Assembly (NCBI GenBank): GCA_016508695.1
Contig: VNKQ01000013.1
Coordinates: forward strand, 1,054,001 to 1,118,000
DNA from: Hyphodiscus hymeniophilus
Lineage: Eukaryota > Ascomycota > Leotiomycetes > Helotiales > Hyphodiscaceae
Direction: 5' to 3'
Length of the DNA stretch: 64,000 nt
Shown here: in pieces, positions 59,818-64,000 of the stretch
How positions within the stretch are numbered: position 1 is the stretch's first letter
Layout of the letters: each line of letters starts with the position of its first letter
Program-made: the position numbers and the translations under genes
Notes under the pieces: generated by a model
Told to the model about the DNA's origin: nothing
Database searches by the model: none
What the model saw: the letters and a program-made list of their open reading frames with translations, nothing else

Positions 59818-60913
59818 ATGCGTCAACGATTGTCCTTCCTCCCCTGCACGCTCCCAAAGCTCTTCAGACGTTACTCGTCGACCTCTACACCACTCATAAA
59901 TATCACCGACGTAAAAGCTCCCACAGGTGGTGGACGAATCCGAATCCTCTCGCTCGCCAGACCTTCCGCACGAAACGCGATATCCAGACAGCTCCTCTGG
60001 GAACTACGCTCACATATCGATGCCGTAGCTGCAGAGTACGATAGCAACGGTGATGAAATACCGCCTGAGAGACGTTTCGGTGGTGCGGCTGGTGCGGATG
60101 AGAGAGGCCCTACAAGAGCTTTGATTCTGGCTAGTGAAGTCGACAGCTGTTTCTGCGCCGGCGCAGATCTGAAGGAAAGGGCTGGCTTCTCTGCTGATGA
60201 GTATGTCTTCACTCTTATCAAGTATTGGTTTCGAACGTCTGCTGATTGGTCTTACAGAACAGCAGCCTTCCTCTCAAATCTCCGCAGTACATTCACGTCC
60301 CTTTCCGCCCTCCCCATACCCACCATCTCAGCCATCAGCTCTCTAGCTCTAGGCGGCGGTCTCGAGTTAGCTCTCTGTACACATATGCGTGTTCTGGCTT
60401 CTTCTGCTGTGATAGGGCTTCCTGAGACTAGATTGGGTATAATTCCAGGCGCGGGAGGAACCTTCAGACTTCCGGCGCTGATTGGGCTTGGGAGAGCTAG
60501 GGACTTGATTCTGACGGGGCGCCGAGTCGGGGGTCCCGAGGCGTACTTCTTGGGGATTGCGGATAGATTGGTGGAAGTTTTGCCCAAGGTGGGTGAGGAT
60601 GGTAAGGAGAGTGAGAGTAAGGAGGAGTTGTTGAGGTGAGTGTTATGGAAATCGCATATAATCAACGAATCAAACATCGCTGACTACCGACTACAGGAGA
60701 GCCAACGACGAGACTCTACGAGAAGCCATACGATTAGGGGGTGAAATTTGCGGAGGCGGACCCATTGCCGTCAGGAGTGCTCTGAAAGCAGTATCTTATG
60801 CACAAGAGAGTATGGAAATCAAGATGTATGGGCGAGTCGTTGGTACTGAAGATAGAAATGAAGCTCTTGCGGCCTTTAGGGAGAAGAGGAAGCCAGAATT
60901 CACGGGCAAGTAG
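59818..60913 (+). CDS. Mitochondrial enoyl-CoA hydratase family protein (AUH / methylglutaconyl-CoA hydratase-like)
   Basis: Three exons, 59818..60200, 60258..60635 and 60697..60913, give 325 residues. The Arg-rich leader MRQRLSFLPCTLPKLFRRYSS fits mitochondrial import. Crotonase motifs: CAGADLKERAGF (oxyanion half), ALGGGLELALCTHMRV with a catalytic Glu, and IGLPETRLGIIPGAGGT. The C-terminus AALAAFREKRKPEFTGK is the typical family end. AUH-type enzymes hydrate 3-methylglutaconyl-CoA in leucine breakdown; a short-chain enoyl-CoA hydratase is the alternative. Both introns are GT-AG and phase-checked; the first is 57 bp and can also be read through. Confidence 0.88.
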
Positions 60914-62706
60914 ATGGATTATCGAAAAGTGTCCTATTCGACCGAAGCTTTTCGCTGTACGGTTGAGCGTGCTATGTTGTCAGTCATTTACTGAAACTAT
61001 TTTGACCACTCAGCTGCTTGAAAGACTCATACGCAGACACATGAACCTAAATCGCCACATCCCCAGACGAAGTCCGAGGACTACGTTGCGTTGAAGAACA
61101 AGCTGGTCGAAATATGATTAGACGCACCCAAACGTGGCCAATGCCGTAAGGAATATCTCGTATGGTGTTTGCAAAGACTTTTGAGAAGACGAGCACATGG
61201 CCTAGCAATAGTAGTACGAAGCGGATTATTGTTCCGCGATGATTTTTTTGTATATATTAGAGGCATCTCTTGAATCAAAATGTCTAGATTACGATCGAGA
61301 GCCAGCCGCGTAAGTAGTTTATCCATGGAAGATTCTGATTCTGCCACATCAGGCTAGTACTCGAGTACAGAGTGAAGAAGAAAGGAAGAAGAAAAGAAAA
61401 AAGGAAAACAGAAATGATGATGTCGTCGCATCGAAATTCGATTACCATTGACTGATCGACCGCAAGGTCCTCGTTCACTCACCTCACCTCACCATCACCA
61501 TATCCAGCACTCCCGCGGCAGAAGTCCGGTCCCAAATGTTTCAAGCCCCTCCTCCTGAAAAGGGCATCGCAGGCAGAAACTGAGAAAAGGGGGTTTCGGT
61601 TCGGTCGGTCGCATGCTCCTCGGCCTTGGGAAAAACCAGGGACGTGATCAGGGTTGGCTGTTGATCTTGTTGGAGGCGTTCCGCAGCTTTGCTTAACGAC
61701 CAATGCAAGCCAAAAGGGGCAGATGCAGCTAATAAATAGGGACAGTCGCGACCCGGATCCTTCACGAGACCGCCACACAGTGACTCGCCTCTCCCCCTTA
61801 CCAATGCTCCGCTGCGGGACTCTAGAAAAAGCCTCAGACTCTAGACTCTCAGACTCTCAAACTCTCAGGATACTTGGGATATTTGATATCTGGATATCTG
61901 TTTTACAGCACCGACCAGTGCTCGGACGCTGCCATCCATCGACGAAACCACACCGCTTCTTCAGAATTCTTTGGCGGATCAACAAGAGGGAAAGCACACA
62001 TCACCATTATCAGTTCCAAGGTGCGTACAGTATTTGCTATTTCTTCCGTAGCTTACCCTCCCCCTGAAACGTGACTGAGAGTCGGAGATCCTCCTCTACC
62101 ATCAGCAATACAGTAACGGCTTTGCTCCTCTCCTCCCCTTTGTAGCTGCTTCAAGCGGACTGTTCAATGCCGATGTGCATGTGTATGTGTGTGCGCCTTC
62201 AATCCAAATCTCTTGCGTAGAGACTAAACCGCCCGTGGGCCAATATGATCATGCACTTCTCCTCCCACTCTCCCTAAGCCGAGAAAATCCCCACCCGTAT
62301 TCAGGTACCGCCTTGACAATCAACACCAAACCCGACCCCCAACGGATTTAACAACGAATTGAACATCCTGTCCAGATGGCCACAGTCCCTACCGAGTTAT
62401 ACTGCATCTGCCAGAGCAAACACCCGTACTGACAAAATCCTCGGTTTATCTCAACACAACGAGGACTGACTGAGTGAGACGACCATTGCTTTGAAACTCG
62501 GCCTTCTCCTAATTCGGACAGTTCGAGCGCACACGGCCATCTCTACCACGAAAGTCACAACCGGTCGAATGCTTCGAAGCTACATACTGTCGTCGGATCT
62601 TTAGGAATCCGCACTGGGTGGAAGAACACCTCCTGGGTCTTCATGGGGTTGGGCTCGTCTTGCAAGCTCCCAGGATCGCGCCAACGCCTGCACCGATAAC
62701 CTCAAA
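60914..62706. other. Long interval and probable leader of the last gene
   Basis: 1.8 kb with only short unsupported frames. A run of CAGACTCTAGACTCTCAGACTC-type repeats lies at 61834-61869. The final part, rich in C/A and CT tracts, is probably a long 5' leader for the gene that starts at 62707. Confidence 0.4.
61834..61869 (+). repeat. Short degenerate ACTCT/CAGACTCT tandem repeat
   Basis: Several copies of (C)AGACTCT and AACTCTC in 36 bp, just ahead of the last gene's leader; imperfect and low complexity. Confidence 0.55.
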
Positions 62707-64000
62707 ATGCAGTCACAGGAGAACAAGCCCACCTCGCCATCGAAGCGTATAGGGGTCTCACTCAATGTCGATACAGGCTATAAAGGGAAAGGGAAGGGAA
62801 AAGAAATATCACCACCGCAAACGCCCACGGCACAAACCTCCCGTGTGAACAAAGCCAATACTCTAGCTGGAGCTCGGGCGCTTAGAGTGCATACTGGCCC
62901 AAGGGAGACGTTCTTGGACGACATCACCCCAATTGATCCCTCTCAAAGGAAGCAGAATGATACAGAAAGGGGCAAGGACCATCGGGACTCGCACGATCTT
63001 TCTCTATCTCCTCGGCAAATAACGCGCGATTCGCTCGTCGACCATATGCTCCTATCCCTCGACCAATTCTCCTTCGACGACGAAGCATTCGCTAGGCAGC
63101 CTACTGTGGAGGAGGAAGCATTGTATTCAAACTTTGGAGATGAGGAGTCATATCTACCAAACCAGAACTTCGCAGGGCAGAAAAATGCCCGAGGACCTGG
63201 GCACCAATACTCCTACAGCTCCGACTACGAGAACGCAGACGATTCAAGTCGATACTCTGATAAATTGTCTCGCGGCCGACGCAGCAATAGCAGCTCAAAC
63301 TTTCAGTCGGGATTAGGCAGGATAAACAGTGTTCGAAACGACCCGGCGCCAAATTCGACATTCGCTAGAGGACCGCCAACTCAAATACCTCCGCGAGGCT
63401 TACATTCACGAAGTGGGAAGGGCAGCAAAGGCAGCAGCACAAACAGTTTTGATTTGGGATACGCACAGGTTACAAGCAGCCAGCGTTGGGCGCATGGGTT
63501 GGTAGGAAGAGCCTCAAGTTTTGATTATGGTAGTGATCGCCAATCGAGACAGTCAATCGCAATGAGCCCGCAGATCAATACTGCGGCTGCTACGTTCAAC
63601 TCATACGACTACGATGCTGCTCCTACTCCTACCATTCCGGGTGGACCTCGAAGATTCCGTCCCGCCTCACCGATTATGATTCCTCAACCAGAGACTTCCC
63701 CCGTCGAACAAGCACCCCACAAACTGGAACGCAAGAGAAGCACTAGGTCGTCCAAAAGTGCGTATAAAACGAAGGCTTCCCTTAACTCGTCAGGTGGCCG
63801 GATCGACTACGGTCTCAATGACCGGACTCGTGAACTACCGCCTCTACCAGCGTTTATTAAAGAGCCTTCTGCTCCGGCACCTTTGGTTGGGTATGGAAAA
63901 TCGAAAGATCAGCCTTCCAAGGATCGTCCAGGCTTCTTTAGAAGAGTTTTTGGCTCATCTAGAAACAATAGTGCGACATTTGCAGAGCCGCCACCATCAC
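62707..64000 (+). CDS. N-terminal part of a large Ser-rich protein, cut by the window end
   Basis: From ATG at 62707 the frame stays open to base 64000 (431 codons) with no stop, so this is the 5' part of a coding region. The start reads MQSQENKPTSPSKRIGVSLN. The sequence is Ser/Arg/Pro-rich and disordered, with phospho-site-like runs (RRSNSSSNF, SRSGKGSKGSSTN, KRSTRSSKSAYKTKASL) and a conserved-looking block ELPPLPAFIKEPSAPAPLVGYG then GFFRRVFGSSRN. I associate that block with large fungal proteins that later carry leucine-rich repeats, but nothing in this window proves it. Function unknown. Confidence 0.8.
   Translation, partial: MQSQENKPTSPSKRIGVSLNVDTGYKGKGKGKEISPPQTPTAQTSRVNKANTLAGARALRVHTGPRETFLDDITPIDPSQRKQNDTERGKDHRDSHDLSLSPRQITRDSLVDHMLLSLDQFSFDDEAFARQPTVEEEALYSNFGDEESYLPNQNFAGQKNARGPGHQYSYSSDYENADDSSRYSDKLSRGRRSNSSSNFQSGLGRINSVRNDPAPNSTFARGPPTQIPPRGLHSRSGKGSKGSSTNSFDLGYAQVTSSQRWAHGLVGRASSFDYGSDRQSRQSIAMSPQINTAAATFNSYDYDAAPTPTIPGGPRRFRPASPIMIPQPETSPVEQAPHKLERKRSTRSSKSAYKTKASLNSSGGRIDYGLNDRTRELPPLPAFIKEPSAPAPLVGYGKSKDQPSKDRPGFFRRVFGSSRNNSATFAEPPPS

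Overview
This 64 kb window is nuclear DNA of a filamentous ascomycete (Pezizomycotina). The reasons are short introns of about 47-150 bp with GTRNGT donors and CTRAC-type branch sites, about two dozen spaced genes on both strands, and marker genes: a white collar-1 photoreceptor, a QDE-2-type Argonaute, a Zn2Cys6 regulator, GH76 mannanase and Sds23. Protein flavour suggests Leotiomycetes/Helotiales, but that is an impression and not a measured result. I see no intact transposon, CRISPR array, rRNA, virus or secondary-metabolite cluster.

Layout. 0-8 kb: MFS drug/polyamine exporter (+), convergent GPI-anchored GH76 mannosidase (-), Sds23 (-). 8-17 kb: importin Kap121 (+) and white collar-1 (+). 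17-20 kb: an intron-containing tRNA-Trp, a PP28/PDAP1-type phosphoprotein (-) and a small doubtful or decayed gene (+). 21-32 kb: tomosyn/Lgl-type Sro7 (+), a CorA-like membrane protein (+), a 2.3 kb gene-poor stretch and a Zn2Cys6 regulator (+). 32-48 kb: Asf1 (-) divergent from Rna14 (+), a many-exon Argonaute (+), Nop9 (-) divergent from a PLP decarboxylase (+). 49-64 kb: dual-specificity phosphatase (-), F-box protein (+), mannose-6-phosphate isomerase (-), amine oxidase ending in SKL (+), a small LEA-like protein with a mitochondrial-type leader (-), an ankyrin protein (-), a mitochondrial enoyl-CoA hydratase (+), and the start of a large Ser-rich protein cut by the window end.

The genes are mostly conserved housekeeping functions (nuclear import, chromatin assembly, mRNA 3'-end cleavage, rRNA processing, exocytosis, cell-wall mannan, GDP-mannose supply) interspersed with regulators (light sensing, small-RNA silencing, phosphatases). 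They do not form one pathway. Exon structures were reconstructed by hand from splice motifs, phase continuity and family knowledge; each reading frame was checked for phase.

Most interesting: two GC-AG introns needed to keep conserved genes in frame (Kap121 and the ankyrin gene); an Argonaute with a roughly 673 bp intron that contains an in-frame alternative start; a 31 bp microexon in the decarboxylase; a peroxisomal-type SKL end on an amine oxidase; a CorA-like protein with GMT instead of GMN; four CCAAT pentamers packed just ahead of the LEA-like gene; and a small gene at 20.3 kb that looks either recently broken or rescued by splicing. I found no convincing wholly new multi-gene system.
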